Shown here one piece after another: positions 1-7,076 of a stretch of DNA of 21,570 nt. The stretch is taken from the NCBI GenBank assembly GCA_028876035.1, contig JAGWTK010000018.1, forward strand, positions 1 through 21,570, written 5' to 3'. Within the stretch, counting starts at the first letter, position 1; each line of letters begins with the position of its first letter. A model generated the notes under the pieces. That model did no database searches, had not been told where the DNA came from, and saw only the letters and a list, made by a program, of their open reading frames with translations. A program made the translations under genes and the position numbers. The DNA is from Bacteroidota bacterium. Lineage in GTDB: Bacteria > Bacteroidota > Bacteroidia > Chitinophagales > Chitinophagaceae.

Positions 1-5
1 ATACT

Positions 6-875
6 ATGTGTAAATCCGGAACCATACTCGCAGGCCTGTTTCTTCTGTCAATGATGGCCGTTGGGCAGGCGCCTATTTTTAACGAACGCGCAGACACCAG
101 CCGATCGCCGCAATTATTCCGCCCGGTCACCGCCATCCTTGGAGCTTTTCCACCCGAACTCGCGTTGCTGAAAGCGCAGCTGCAGCGTTCACACGACACC
201 GTTATACAGCATATTTTATTTACGGAAGGTTTGCTGGAAAGGAAACAGGTGGTGCTGGCACAAACCGGTATTGGCAAAGTAAATGCGGCGGTAGCCACTA
301 CGCTGGTGATCGAACATTTCCGGCCGCAAAGGCTTTTATTTTCGGGTATTGCGGGAGGACTCAACCCAATGCTCCTGCCGGGCGACCTGGTCATCGGCGC
401 CAGGGTGGCACACCATGATTATGGCACGCAAACACCCGACAGTATACTGCGGCGTCCAACGCGCAATCCTTTTACGATGCAGGAAAATCCGATCTATTTT
501 GTCAGCGACAGTAACCTGGTACGGGCAGCGCTGGAAGCATCGAAACACGTGAAGTTTGAGCCGGTCGGCAGCCGTCTCCCGAAAGTGATCTCTGGTGTAG
601 TTGTTACGGGAGATGTATTTGTAGCATCCGACCAGGCAACAAAAGCCCTGCATACAAGCATGCAGGGTGATGCCACAGAGATGGAAGGCGCAGCGGTCGC
701 ACAGGTTTGCTGGCAACAACGCACACCGTTTGTTGTGATAAGAAGTTTAAGTGATGATGCGGGCAATAACGCTTCTGCGCTGGTGCGCAATTTTTATGAA
801 ATAGCCGCACACAATGCCGCCAGCCTGGTAGTGGCACTGGTAAAACAACTACCTGACCGCGGAAAGCCCGACTAG
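6..875 (+). CDS. Secreted MTA/SAH nucleosidase-like phosphorylase-superfamily enzyme
   Basis: This 289-residue protein belongs to the PNP/UDP phosphorylase superfamily, in the 5'-methylthioadenosine/S-adenosylhomocysteine nucleosidase branch, which hydrolyses the glycosidic bond of MTA or SAH to free adenine. Seen directly: a nucleoside-binding core with FSGIAGG near residues 112-118, E51 in PPEL, the TEMEGAA motif (E225 and E227) and SD at 249-250. These match E12, E172/E174 and D197 of the E. coli enzyme, so catalysis looks intact. The N-terminus has a hydrophobic run (about residues 6-20) followed by GQA, resembling a Sec signal peptide, and the family core only begins near residue 41. Export is unusual for this normally cytosolic family. 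The ATG lies 5 bases from the window edge, so a longer start upstream cannot be excluded. The stop overlaps the stop of the convergent next gene. Confidence 0.88.
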   Translation: MCKSGTILAGLFLLSMMAVGQAPIFNERADTSRSPQLFRPVTAILGAFPPELALLKAQLQRSHDTVIQHILFTEGLLERKQVVLAQTGIGKVNAAVATTLVIEHFRPQRLLFSGIAGGLNPMLLPGDLVIGARVAHHDYGTQTPDSILRRPTRNPFTMQENPIYFVSDSNLVRAALEASKHVKFEPVGSRLPKVISGVVVTGDVFVASDQATKALHTSMQGDATEMEGAAVAQVCWQQRTPFVVIRSLSDDAGNNASALVRNFYEIAAHNAASLVVALVKQLPDRGKPD

Positions 876-1108
876 GCGATATTTTTTACCGTCATCATTT
901 CACGACTGTAGTAGGTAGGCTGAAGTGACTGCAGGATGGCGCTTTTCTTTTTCTCTTTATTGCCTGCTAGTAATGAAATCAAAGACCAAAGCGAGGCGAT
1001 GGGCCAGCCGATCACCGAAATCTGGAGTGCCAGGCAGGTATAGCCAGCAAGGTATTGCTCACGCAGGAAGAATGAGAACCACGGCAATAGAATCGCGAGT
1101 CTTTTCAT
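872..1108 (-). CDS. Small YqaE/Pmp3-like membrane protein
   Basis: This encodes a 78-residue protein with two hydrophobic segments (about residues 3-15 and 20-48) joined by a short charged turn (LREQ). The pattern of a lysine/arginine start, LAILLPWFSFFLR, then a glycine-containing second helix ending IGWPIASLWSLISL, resembles the YqaE/Pmp3 family of tiny membrane proteins linked to salt or membrane stress. The protein is longer than the roughly 50-residue core; the extra 25-30 residues form a polar, lysine-rich tail. Its TAG stop lies inside the same CTAG that ends the convergent nucleosidase gene. The ATG has no Shine-Dalgarno sequence, but TATGTTTC, one mismatch from the Bacteroidota -7 element, lies 13 bases upstream. 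The assignment is by sequence style and hydropathy, so function stays tentative. Confidence 0.68.
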   Translation of the reverse strand: MKRLAILLPWFSFFLREQYLAGYTCLALQISVIGWPIASLWSLISLLAGNKEKKKSAILQSLQPTYYSREMMTVKNIA

Positions 1109-1121
1109 AAGTTGGATGATT

Positions 1122-1129
1122 GAAACATA
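1122..1129 (-). promoter_or_regulatory. Candidate -7 promoter element of the YqaE-like gene
   Basis: On the minus strand this reads TATGTTTC, matching the Bacteroidota -7 consensus TAnnTTTG except for the last base. It ends 13 bases before the ATG at 1108. A TTG lies 15 bases further upstream, shorter than the usual spacing, so the -33 element is doubtful. Confidence 0.3.
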
Positions 1130-1177
1130 AAATTAATTCAGTGTCAAGGCTGTAACAATAGGATCAATCTGGCCGAT

Positions 1178-1187
1178 CCGTTAACGG
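1178..1187. promoter_or_regulatory. 10-bp perfect palindrome upstream of the Nudix regulator
   Basis: CCGTTAACGG is a perfect 10-base palindrome about 95 bases before the start of the Nudix/winged-helix regulator, in a region with no gene. Regulators of this family often control themselves, so an operator role is conceivable. One short palindrome can also arise by chance, and no second copy was noticed in the window. Confidence 0.25.
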
Positions 1188-1204
1188 TAACTACTTAGGG
1201 CAGA

Positions 1205-1234
1205 TTGCGCCTTTGCTGGTAAAATCTGATTTTG
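1205..1234 (+). promoter_or_regulatory. Candidate promoter of the Nudix regulator
   Basis: TTG at 1205-1207 is followed after 19 bases by TGATTTTG at 1227-1234, one mismatch from TAnnTTTG, leaving a leader of about 45 bases. A second possible -7 element, TAAATTCG at 1240-1247, also has one mismatch. The choice between them cannot be made by eye. Confidence 0.25.
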
Positions 1235-1282
1235 TGTAGTAAATTCGCTGTCGTCATCATCTTCATTTAACAAACCCTGCGA

Positions 1283-2008
1283 ATGCCTGCCAACGCCCGC
1301 CCGAAGGACGTCAAGACCATCCTCGAACAACTCGAACGCGAGGGCTACAATGGTATTTCGGTCGACTGTGTGATCTTTGGGTTCGATGAAAACGAACTGA
1401 AGGTTCTGTTAATCAAGTCGGACTTAGCCAATTTCGAAGGGAAATGGTCCCTGCTTGGCGACCTGATCGACAGCCGGGAAACACTTGACGGAGCCGCCTA
1501 CCGCATTTTAAGAGAACGTACCGGCATCGAAGACCTGTACCTCGAGCAGGTGAAAGCGTTCGGTGAAGTGGATCGGCACCCGGCCGCGCGGATCATCACC
1601 GTGGCTTATTGCTCCCTGGTGAACGTTCAGCATTACCAGCCCCGCACGCACGACAACGAATTGCACTGGCATACCCTTAAGCATATTACCGAAATGGCCT
1701 TTGACCATAAGCAGATCCTGGATGCCTGCTATGAGTGGCTGCAGAAACGGATCCAGGAACACCCGCTTGGGTTTAGCCTTTTGCCGCGCAAGTTTTCATT
1801 GCGTGAACTTCAGAACCTGTATGAGGCCATTCTCGGCGTGAGTCTCGACCGGCGCAATTTCCGAAAGAAGTTCTTTTCGATGGACTTGCTGGAAGATACC
1901 GGTGAACTGGAGACCAATGTGCCGCACCGGCCAGGCAAACTCTATCATTTTAACTACGAGAAATACCGCATGAAAGAACGGAAGAAGTGGTTTGGGATCG
2001 ACTTCTGA
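1283..2008 (+). CDS. Nudix-domain transcriptional regulator (NrtR/AraR-like)
   Basis: This 241-residue protein has an N-terminal Nudix domain (about residues 25-155) and a C-terminal winged helix (about 165-232, with FSLRELQNLYEAILG then RRNFRKKFF). That architecture is typical of NrtR-type regulators, in which the Nudix domain senses a ligand such as ADP-ribose or a sugar derivative and the winged helix binds DNA. The Nudix box at residues 59-81 is degraded: the second glycine of GG is D60, and REUXEE reads RILRER, keeping only one of the paired acidic residues. It is therefore probably a sensor rather than an active hydrolase. Neither NAD synthesis nor sugar-use genes lie beside it, so the regulon cannot be read from context. 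A CCGTTAACGG palindrome lies upstream. The opposite-facing small gene ends 66 bases downstream. Confidence 0.9.
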   Translation: MPANARPKDVKTILEQLEREGYNGISVDCVIFGFDENELKVLLIKSDLANFEGKWSLLGDLIDSRETLDGAAYRILRERTGIEDLYLEQVKAFGEVDRHPAARIITVAYCSLVNVQHYQPRTHDNELHWHTLKHITEMAFDHKQILDACYEWLQKRIQEHPLGFSLLPRKFSLRELQNLYEAILGVSLDRRNFRKKFFSMDLLEDTGELETNVPHRPGKLYHFNYEKYRMKERKKWFGIDF

Positions 2009-2009
2009 C

Positions 2010-2042
2010 AAAAAAAGCCGGGCGACCAGTGACCGCCGGCTT
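2010..2042 (-). terminator. Rho-independent terminator of the small conserved gene
   Basis: Read on the minus strand, AAGCCGG pairs with CCGGCTT around a 13-14 base loop, and the second arm runs into a seven-base T tract. It lies about 33 bases after the stop of the minus-strand gene ending at 2075. On the plus strand the stem is not followed by T residues, so it should act mainly on the minus strand. Confidence 0.75.
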
Positions 2043-2074
2043 CAATGCCTGTATTCAATTTTCAATGATGTTTT

Positions 2075-2308
2075 CTAGTGTGTCGTAACCGGCATGGTTT
2101 CGCGTGCATAATTCAGCACATTCATAACAGCCTCGGCACGGGGGGAAAACAATACGGGGGAAAGTGTTTTGGCCGACTCCTCGATAACTTTGAACTTCTG
2201 CTGGAGGGCCCAATCGGTGGCCAGCGCTTCTTTTATTGCGGCCGTTTTTTCGGGGGAAGTTTCCTGATACAAATACATGATCAAATCTTCCGGTGTAAAG
2301 ATTGACAT
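2075..2308 (-). CDS. Small conserved protein of unknown function
   Basis: This encodes a 77-residue soluble protein; an in-frame ATG at 2329 would add seven residues. I prefer the ATG at 2308 because the recognisable block begins there: FTPEDLIMYLYQETSPEK, then an amphipathic helical stretch, an SPRAEAV turn and a final helix NVLNYARE. I recall similar short proteins in Chitinophagaceae genomes but know of no assigned function, and no enzyme motif, cysteine cluster or membrane segment is visible. Coding evidence is the regular helical pattern, the terminator just downstream and the placement between other genes. An overlapping 109-residue frame lacks any such structure. Upstream lies a two-copy 15-base repeat that might be a binding site. 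Confidence 0.7.
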   Translation of the reverse strand: MSIFTPEDLIMYLYQETSPEKTAAIKEALATDWALQQKFKVIEESAKTLSPVLFSPRAEAVMNVLNYARETMPVTTH

Positions 2309-2339
2309 AAGCAAACCATTTTTGTCCATTATAAATAAT

Positions 2340-2368
2340 TTCCGGAGTGTCCAGTTCCGGAACGTCCA
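2340..2368. repeat. Two-copy 15-bp tandem repeat (TTCCGGA..GTCCA)
   Basis: TTCCGGAGTGTCCA at 2340-2353 and TTCCGGAACGTCCA at 2355-2368 are 12/14 identical with a 15-base period. The second copy contains the palindrome TTCCGGAA. The pair lies just upstream of the minus-strand small conserved gene, where a regulator site would be expected. No function is proven. Confidence 0.4.
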
Positions 2369-2412
2369 TAGCTATAAACGGCATTTAAGATAGCTTATTG
2401 TACCGGACTTGA

Positions 2413-2434
2413 GATTATTTGAGTGGAAATAATC
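2413..2434. other. AT-rich hairpin downstream of the divIC-like gene
   Basis: GATTATTT and AAATAATC form a perfect 8-bp stem with a six-base loop, 35 bases past the stop of the divIC-like gene. There is no T tract after it on either strand, so it is at best a weak terminator or an RNA 3'-end structure. Confidence 0.3.
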
Positions 2435-2468
2435 GGATTTACCGTAAAAATACGTGTCGAATTAACGG

Positions 2469-2780
2469 TTATTTTCCCGTGATGGGAGCTTCAATTACGA
2501 ACAGGTCTTCATTGTCGCGCTTCATGCGGTATTTCTCGCGGGCGTATTTTTCGATGGTAGCCGCGTTTACTTTGAGCTGGTCCAGTTCCTTTTTGGTATC
2601 CGCGATCTGCTGTTCGTAATACTGCTTGCTCTTGCGCAGTTCGCGGAGTTCTTCGCGCTGTTTGATACAGGTTACATACAAATCCCGATCATCAAAAAAC
2701 AACATCCACACCGCAAAGCCGAGGAGGCAAAGCAGGTATTTGTTTTTGAGCCAGGAGGGTATGTATTGTGAAATAGCCAT
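2469..2780 (-). CDS. Septum formation initiator, DivIC/FtsB family
   Basis: This 103-residue protein has one membrane helix (about residues 14-30, LLCLLGFAVWMLFF) followed by a coiled coil (about 35-82, rich in E, K, Q and L heptads) and a short C-terminal segment (EKYAREKYRMKRDNEDLFVI). That order is the bitopic DivIC/FtsB family of divisome proteins, which form a complex with FtsL and FtsQ/DivIB at the division site and help activate septal peptidoglycan synthesis. The EKxAREKYxM motif before the end is typical of the family. It lies 88 bases downstream of eno on the same strand, a pairing common in Bacteroidota, but a strong terminator separates the two and a near-consensus -7 element precedes it, so it probably has its own promoter. 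Confidence 0.9.
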   Translation of the reverse strand: MAISQYIPSWLKNKYLLCLLGFAVWMLFFDDRDLYVTCIKQREELRELRKSKQYYEQQIADTKKELDQLKVNAATIEKYAREKYRMKRDNEDLFVIEAPITGK

Positions 2781-2794
2781 ACAGTGCGATACGA

Positions 2795-2802
2795 TAAAGT
2801 TA
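2795..2802 (-). promoter_or_regulatory. Candidate -7 element of the divIC-like gene
   Basis: On the minus strand this reads TAACTTTA, one mismatch from TAnnTTTG, 14 bases before the ATG at 2780 and just after the eno terminator. A TTTG lies 15 bases further upstream, closer than the usual spacing. Confidence 0.35.
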
Positions 2803-2820
2803 GGTCTTTTTTCCGCGCAA

Positions 2821-2846
2821 AATAAAAGGGCCGCTTTTGCGGCCCT
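2821..2846 (-). terminator. Rho-independent terminator of eno
   Basis: GGGCCGC and GCGGCCC form a perfect 7-bp GC-rich stem with a four-base loop. On the minus strand the stem is followed by TTTTATTTT. It starts 23 bases after the eno stop, so it should end most eno transcripts before the divIC-like gene. Confidence 0.88.
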
Positions 2847-2868
2847 GCAAATTAAAAGTTATAAAGGC

Positions 2869-4161
2869 TTATTTACCGAAGCTGAGCTTGCCTTTGCCCG
2901 GGAAGAGGCCGGTGTCACCCAATTGTTCTTCGATGCGGATAAGCTGGTTGTATTTCGCAATCCGGTCTGTGCGGGAAGCTGAACCGGTTTTGATTTGTCC
3001 GCAATTCAGTGCCACTGCCAGGTCTGCAATGGTTACATCTTCTGTTTCACCGCTACGATGGCTCATGATGGTGTTGTAGCCATTGTGCTGTGCAAGGGTA
3101 ACGGCATTGATGGTTTCGGTGAGGGTACCAATCTGGTTTACTTTTACGAGCAGCCCATTGGCAATTTTTTTGTCGATACCCTGCTGCAGGCGGGTAACAT
3201 TGGTTACGAAAAGGTCATCCCCTACCAGCTGGCATTTGCTGCCGATGGCATCGGTAAGCATTTTCCATCCGTCCCAGTCGTCTTCTGCCATACCATCTTC
3301 AATTGAAATGATTGGATATTTTTTTACCCAGTCGGCCCAGTATTGAACCAATTCTTCGCTGGTCATTTCTTTGCCGCTGCTCTTGTGGAATACGTATTTT
3401 TTCTTACTGCCGTCCCACAGCTCACTGTTGGCAGCATCCATGGCAATGGCTACTTCGCTGCCGGTCTTATAGCCCGCGGCGCTGATCGCTTCCAGTACCG
3501 TTTCGATCGCTTCTTCATTGCTTTGAATATTGGGTGCAAAACCGCCTTCATCACCCACGTTGGTGCTGAATCCTTTCTTTTTAAGCACGCTTTTCAGTGT
3601 ATGGAAAATCTCAACACCCCAACGGAGGCCTTCACTAAAGCTGGAAGCCCCTACCGGCATGATCATGAATTCCTGGAAATCAATTTTATTATCGGCATGT
3701 GCGCCCCCGTTGAGGATATTCATCATGGGAACGGGCAGCGTGCGTGCATTGGTACCGCCGATATAACGGTAGAGCGGAAGGTTGGCTTCAATCGCCGCCG
3801 CTTTTGCAACGGCCATACTCACCGCCAACATCGCATTGGCGCCGAGTTTTCCTTTATTGGGTGTGCCATCGAGTTCAATCAACATCTTATCAACGAGGGC
3901 CTGCTCGGCTACATCAAACCCCAGGAGTTTCTCGGAGATAACGGTGTTCACATTTTTTACCGCCTGCAAGACACCTTTACCTACATATACTTTCTTATCA
4001 TTATCGCGCAGTTCCACCGCTTCGTGGATACCGGTACTGGCACCACTTGGCACCGCTGCCCGGCCGAGGGCACCCTCATCGGTTATAACATCTACTTCTA
4101 CGGTGGGATTACCACGGCTGTCAAGAATCTGCCGTGCATGAACTTCTGAAATGTAACTCAT
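2869..4161 (-). CDS. eno: Enolase (phosphopyruvate hydratase)
   Basis: This full-length 430-residue enolase converts 2-phosphoglycerate to phosphoenolpyruvate in glycolysis and the reverse in gluconeogenesis; it is cytosolic and normally a dimer or octamer. Seen in the sequence: the N-terminal ILDSRGNPTVEVD block, magnesium ligands D242 (AMDAANSE), E288 (SIEDGMAEDDW) and D315 (VGDDLFVTN), the catalytic pair E206 (GDEGGFAP) and K340 (LLVKVNQIGT), and the enolase signature around SHRSGETEDV and IKTGSASRTDR. All expected active-site residues are present. The ATG at 4161 gives the normal start MSYISEVHARQILDSRG. No Shine-Dalgarno sequence or clear -7 element was found upstream. A long antisense frame covers much of the gene but has no protein character. 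Confidence 0.98.
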   Translation of the reverse strand: MSYISEVHARQILDSRGNPTVEVDVITDEGALGRAAVPSGASTGIHEAVELRDNDKKVYVGKGVLQAVKNVNTVISEKLLGFDVAEQALVDKMLIELDGTPNKGKLGANAMLAVSMAVAKAAAIEANLPLYRYIGGTNARTLPVPMMNILNGGAHADNKIDFQEFMIMPVGASSFSEGLRWGVEIFHTLKSVLKKKGFSTNVGDEGGFAPNIQSNEEAIETVLEAISAAGYKTGSEVAIAMDAANSELWDGSKKKYVFHKSSGKEMTSEELVQYWADWVKKYPIISIEDGMAEDDWDGWKMLTDAIGSKCQLVGDDLFVTNVTRLQQGIDKKIANGLLVKVNQIGTLTETINAVTLAQHNGYNTIMSHRSGETEDVTIADLAVALNCGQIKTGSASRTDRIAKYNQLIRIEEQLGDTGLFPGKGKLSFGK

Positions 4162-4282
4162 GGCGCGTTGAAATTTTTATTGTCTTGCTTGTTTTAGAAA
4201 GGATTTGGCCAGCAGGCCTTTTTAGCCCCACAAAGAAACAGTTTTCGGGCTATGCGGCAAAAAAACACCCCCGTATTTTCAG

Positions 4283-4290
4283 TAATTTAG
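4283..4290 (+). promoter_or_regulatory. Candidate -7 element of the M16 protease operon
   Basis: TAATTTAG differs from TAnnTTTG at one position and lies 35 bases before the ATG at 4326, in the divergent region between eno and the protease gene. No clear TTTG is at the -33 position. Confidence 0.28.
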
Positions 4291-4325
4291 ACCTCACCAG
4301 GCACTCACCCAATCAAATCATTTAC

Positions 4326-7076
4326 ATGAAACCTTTCCTTTTATTACTAATGCCATTCCTGCTGGCAATGGCAGCATCAGCACAAAACACTCCCAAACTC
4401 GTGACCAGCGTTGAAGGCATCAAAGAATATGCGCTCGATAACGGACTGCATATTTTGCTGATACCCGACCCGGCGCAAACCAATATTGTCGTCAATATTG
4501 TGTACAAGGTTGGATCCCGGCACGAGGGATACGGTGAATCCGGTATGGCCCACCTGATCGAACACATGCTGTTCAAACAATGTGGTAAGTTTACGGACAT
4601 CAAAAAAGCAATTGCCGACAAAGGGGCTTTTGCCAACGGAACCACCTGGTACGACCGTACCAATTACTACGAGATTCTTTCTGCATCCGATGAAAACCTG
4701 CGCTGGGCAATTGATATGGAAGCCGACCGCATGGTCAATTCCAAGATTCTTCCGGAGGAATTGCAAAAAGAGTTCAGCGTCGTACGCAATGAATTTGAAA
4801 TTGGTGAGAATTATCCCGCGGGTGTACTGAATGAAAGAATCCTTTCCGCGATGTACCTCTGGCACAATTACGGTAAAAGCACCATCGGCAGCAAAGAAGA
4901 CATAGAAAGAGTAAAGGCCGATAACCTGCGCAGCTTCTACAGGAAATATTACCAGCCCGACAACGCGGTACTGGTGATTGCCGGCAAATTCGATGAACCA
5001 TCTGCCCTTAACCAGGTGCAGCAGTCGTTTGGATCAATACCACGACCCGACCGCGTACTGCAACCTACCTACACCGTTGAACCACCACAGGATGGAGAGC
5101 GGAGCATTACGCTGAGGCGTACGGGCGATATCCAATACATCGGGATGGCTTATCATACTCCATCGCTGGCCGACAAAGACTTTGCAGCTAATGATGTACT
5201 CACCGAAATTCTTACCAACGACCCTTCTGGCGTTCTATACAAGAAATTGGTAGAAACGAAAAAGGCATCCAAGATCAGCGGGTATGCGCAAACCCTGCAC
5301 GACCCCGGTTTCACCTATTTCCAGGCCGAAGTGCCAAAGGATAAGAATCTTGACAGTGCGCGCAAAATTCTCCTGCAGACAGCCGATGCCTTTGCCTCGA
5401 TGAAATTTACTGAAGAGGACTTAGCAAGGGCGCGCAACAGCCGGTTGAAAAACATCGAAAACAATACCAGCCAAATCATCAATTTTGCGGTGGGCCTCAC
5501 CGAATACATTGGCGCGGGTGATTGGCGCCTGTGGTTTCTTAACCGCGACCGTATAGAAAACTGCACGCTGGCCGAAGTGCAGGAAGTTGCCCGCAAATAC
5601 TATAAAACTTCCAACCGCACCTGGGGAATTTTTACACCCGATGCAGCACCCGATAGAACTGTTGTTAAAGAAACACCCGACATCCCCGCTTTACTGGAAG
5701 GGTACAAAGGCAAAGAAGCAACGGCGCAGAAAGCAAACTTCGACAACAGCATCGCTAATATCAAAAAACATGCGGTGTACGGCAAGCTGGAAAACGGCGC
5801 TAAATATGTGCTGCTGGAGAAACCAGCCAAAGGCGATAAAATTGATGCTTTGCTCAGTTTCCGGATGGGCGATGAAACCAGCCTGAATGGAAAATCGGAA
5901 ATTGCCTCGCTCACAGCAAAACTGCTCAAGACAGGAACGCTCACAAAGTCAAAAAAACAAATTGCGGATGAACTGGATCGGATCAAAACCGAGATCAGCA
6001 TATTTGGATCGGCGGGCGGACTGGTCGTACGTCTCAACACCGATAAAGCCCATCTTCCTGCAGCACTGGCCCTGCTCGATGATATCCTGCATCATCCCAA
6101 ATTTGATGCAACTGAATTCGACAAAGCCAAACTGGATACAAAAGCCGATTATGAAGCCGGCCGAAATGAACCATCTAACCTGGCATCCGTTCAGCTCTCG
6201 AAACGGACCAGCAAATACCCCAAGGGCCATCCGAATTATGCTGCTGATACCGATGAAAGCCTCGCTGAAATCGCTGCCATAAAACCAGACGACGTCAAAA
6301 AATATTACAATGATTTTTATGGAGGTAATAATGGGATCGCCTCTTTTGTGGGTGAAATTGACCAGGATGTGGTGATGCGTTTCCTTGAAAAATCCATTGG
6401 CAAATGGAACTCAAAGTTTCCCTTCAAAGAAATTGTGCCCCGGTATTTTGACGTGGCGGGGCAAACCGTTAGCATCAACACGCCCGATAAAACCAATGCT
6501 GCGTTGATGGGAAGTATCAATATTCCTGTGTCTGAAAAGCACCCTGACTATCCCGCGATTTTTATGGCGAACGAACTATTGGGTGGAGGCGCCTTCCTGA
6601 GTTCCAGGATTCCGCAGCGCCTTCGTGAAAAAGAAGGCATGAGCTATGGTGCAGGAACTTTTGTTGGAACCGATTATAAATATGAGGCCGGTAACTGGGG
6701 CGTCTATGCGTTTTTTAATCCATTGTACAAGGGAAGACTCGACTCTGCCCTGCATGAGGAAATCGCGCTTGCGCGAAAAGAGGGTTTTACCGCCGACGAA
6801 TTGCAAAAATCAGTAGCGAGCTGGCTGCAGCAAAACAAAACCATTCTCGGACTGAACAGCGCGCTGGCCAATATTTTGCGCAGCTACCTGCGCGACGGAC
6901 GCGACCTCGATGAATTCACAGCCTTTGAAGAGAAGATAAAAGCGCTCGACCCTGCAGCTGTCAACGCAGCCTTGCGGAAATATTTTGATGAGTCGAAACT
7001 AACGCTGATCTACGCCGGCGATTTTAATAAAGCCGCGGCCCCAACATCTACCAGACAGGAAAAAAAACCATTTTGA
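4326..7076 (+). CDS. Secreted two-domain M16 zinc metallopeptidase (pitrilysin family)
   Basis: This 916-residue protein starts with a clear Sec signal peptide (MKPFLLLLMPFLLAMAASAQ), so the ATG at 4326 is preferred to an in-frame ATG at 4134, which would add 64 residues and run into eno. The first M16 domain carries the inverted zinc motif HLIEH at residues 76-80, with E149 and E156 at the spacing of the downstream glutamates in pitrilysin (E156 is the likely third ligand). A second M16 repeat begins near residue 480; where the zinc motif should be it reads EIASLTAKL, so it is catalytically dead and probably helps close the clam-shell chamber, as is known for the family. Expected location is the periplasm. 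Probable role is degradation of oligopeptides. It overlaps the GNAT gene by one base. Confidence 0.92.
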   Translation: MKPFLLLLMPFLLAMAASAQNTPKLVTSVEGIKEYALDNGLHILLIPDPAQTNIVVNIVYKVGSRHEGYGESGMAHLIEHMLFKQCGKFTDIKKAIADKGAFANGTTWYDRTNYYEILSASDENLRWAIDMEADRMVNSKILPEELQKEFSVVRNEFEIGENYPAGVLNERILSAMYLWHNYGKSTIGSKEDIERVKADNLRSFYRKYYQPDNAVLVIAGKFDEPSALNQVQQSFGSIPRPDRVLQPTYTVEPPQDGERSITLRRTGDIQYIGMAYHTPSLADKDFAANDVLTEILTNDPSGVLYKKLVETKKASKISGYAQTLHDPGFTYFQAEVPKDKNLDSARKILLQTADAFASMKFTEEDLARARNSRLKNIENNTSQIINFAVGLTEYIGAGDWRLWFLNRDRIENCTLAEVQEVARKYYKTSNRTWGIFTPDAAPDRTVVKETPDIPALLEGYKGKEATAQKANFDNSIANIKKHAVYGKLENGAKYVLLEKPAKGDKIDALLSFRMGDETSLNGKSEIASLTAKLLKTGTLTKSKKQIADELDRIKTEISIFGSAGGLVVRLNTDKAHLPAALALLDDILHHPKFDATEFDKAKLDTKADYEAGRNEPSNLASVQLSKRTSKYPKGHPNYAADTDESLAEIAAIKPDDVKKYYNDFYGGNNGIASFVGEIDQDVVMRFLEKSIGKWNSKFPFKEIVPRYFDVAGQTVSINTPDKTNAALMGSINIPVSEKHPDYPAIFMANELLGGGAFLSSRIPQRLREKEGMSYGAGTFVGTDYKYEAGNWGVYAFFNPLYKGRLDSALHEEIALARKEGFTADELQKSVASWLQQNKTILGLNSALANILRSYLRDGRDLDEFTAFEEKIKALDPAAVNAALRKYFDESKLTLIYAGDFNKAAAPTSTRQEKKPF

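Noticed and set aside
2055..2384. 109-codon minus-strand frame overlapping the small conserved gene
   Set aside because: It is longer than the frame I chose, but has scattered cysteines and prolines and no helical pattern; the 77-84 residue frame has a recognisable conserved block.
3343..4149. 268-codon plus-strand frame antisense to enolase
   Set aside because: It lies wholly inside the clearly functional eno gene, has an odd composition and no domain pattern; long antisense frames arise from the codon usage of highly expressed genes.
4134..4325. 64-residue N-terminal extension of the M16 protease
   Set aside because: It would overlap the start of eno and place the clear signal peptide inside the protein.
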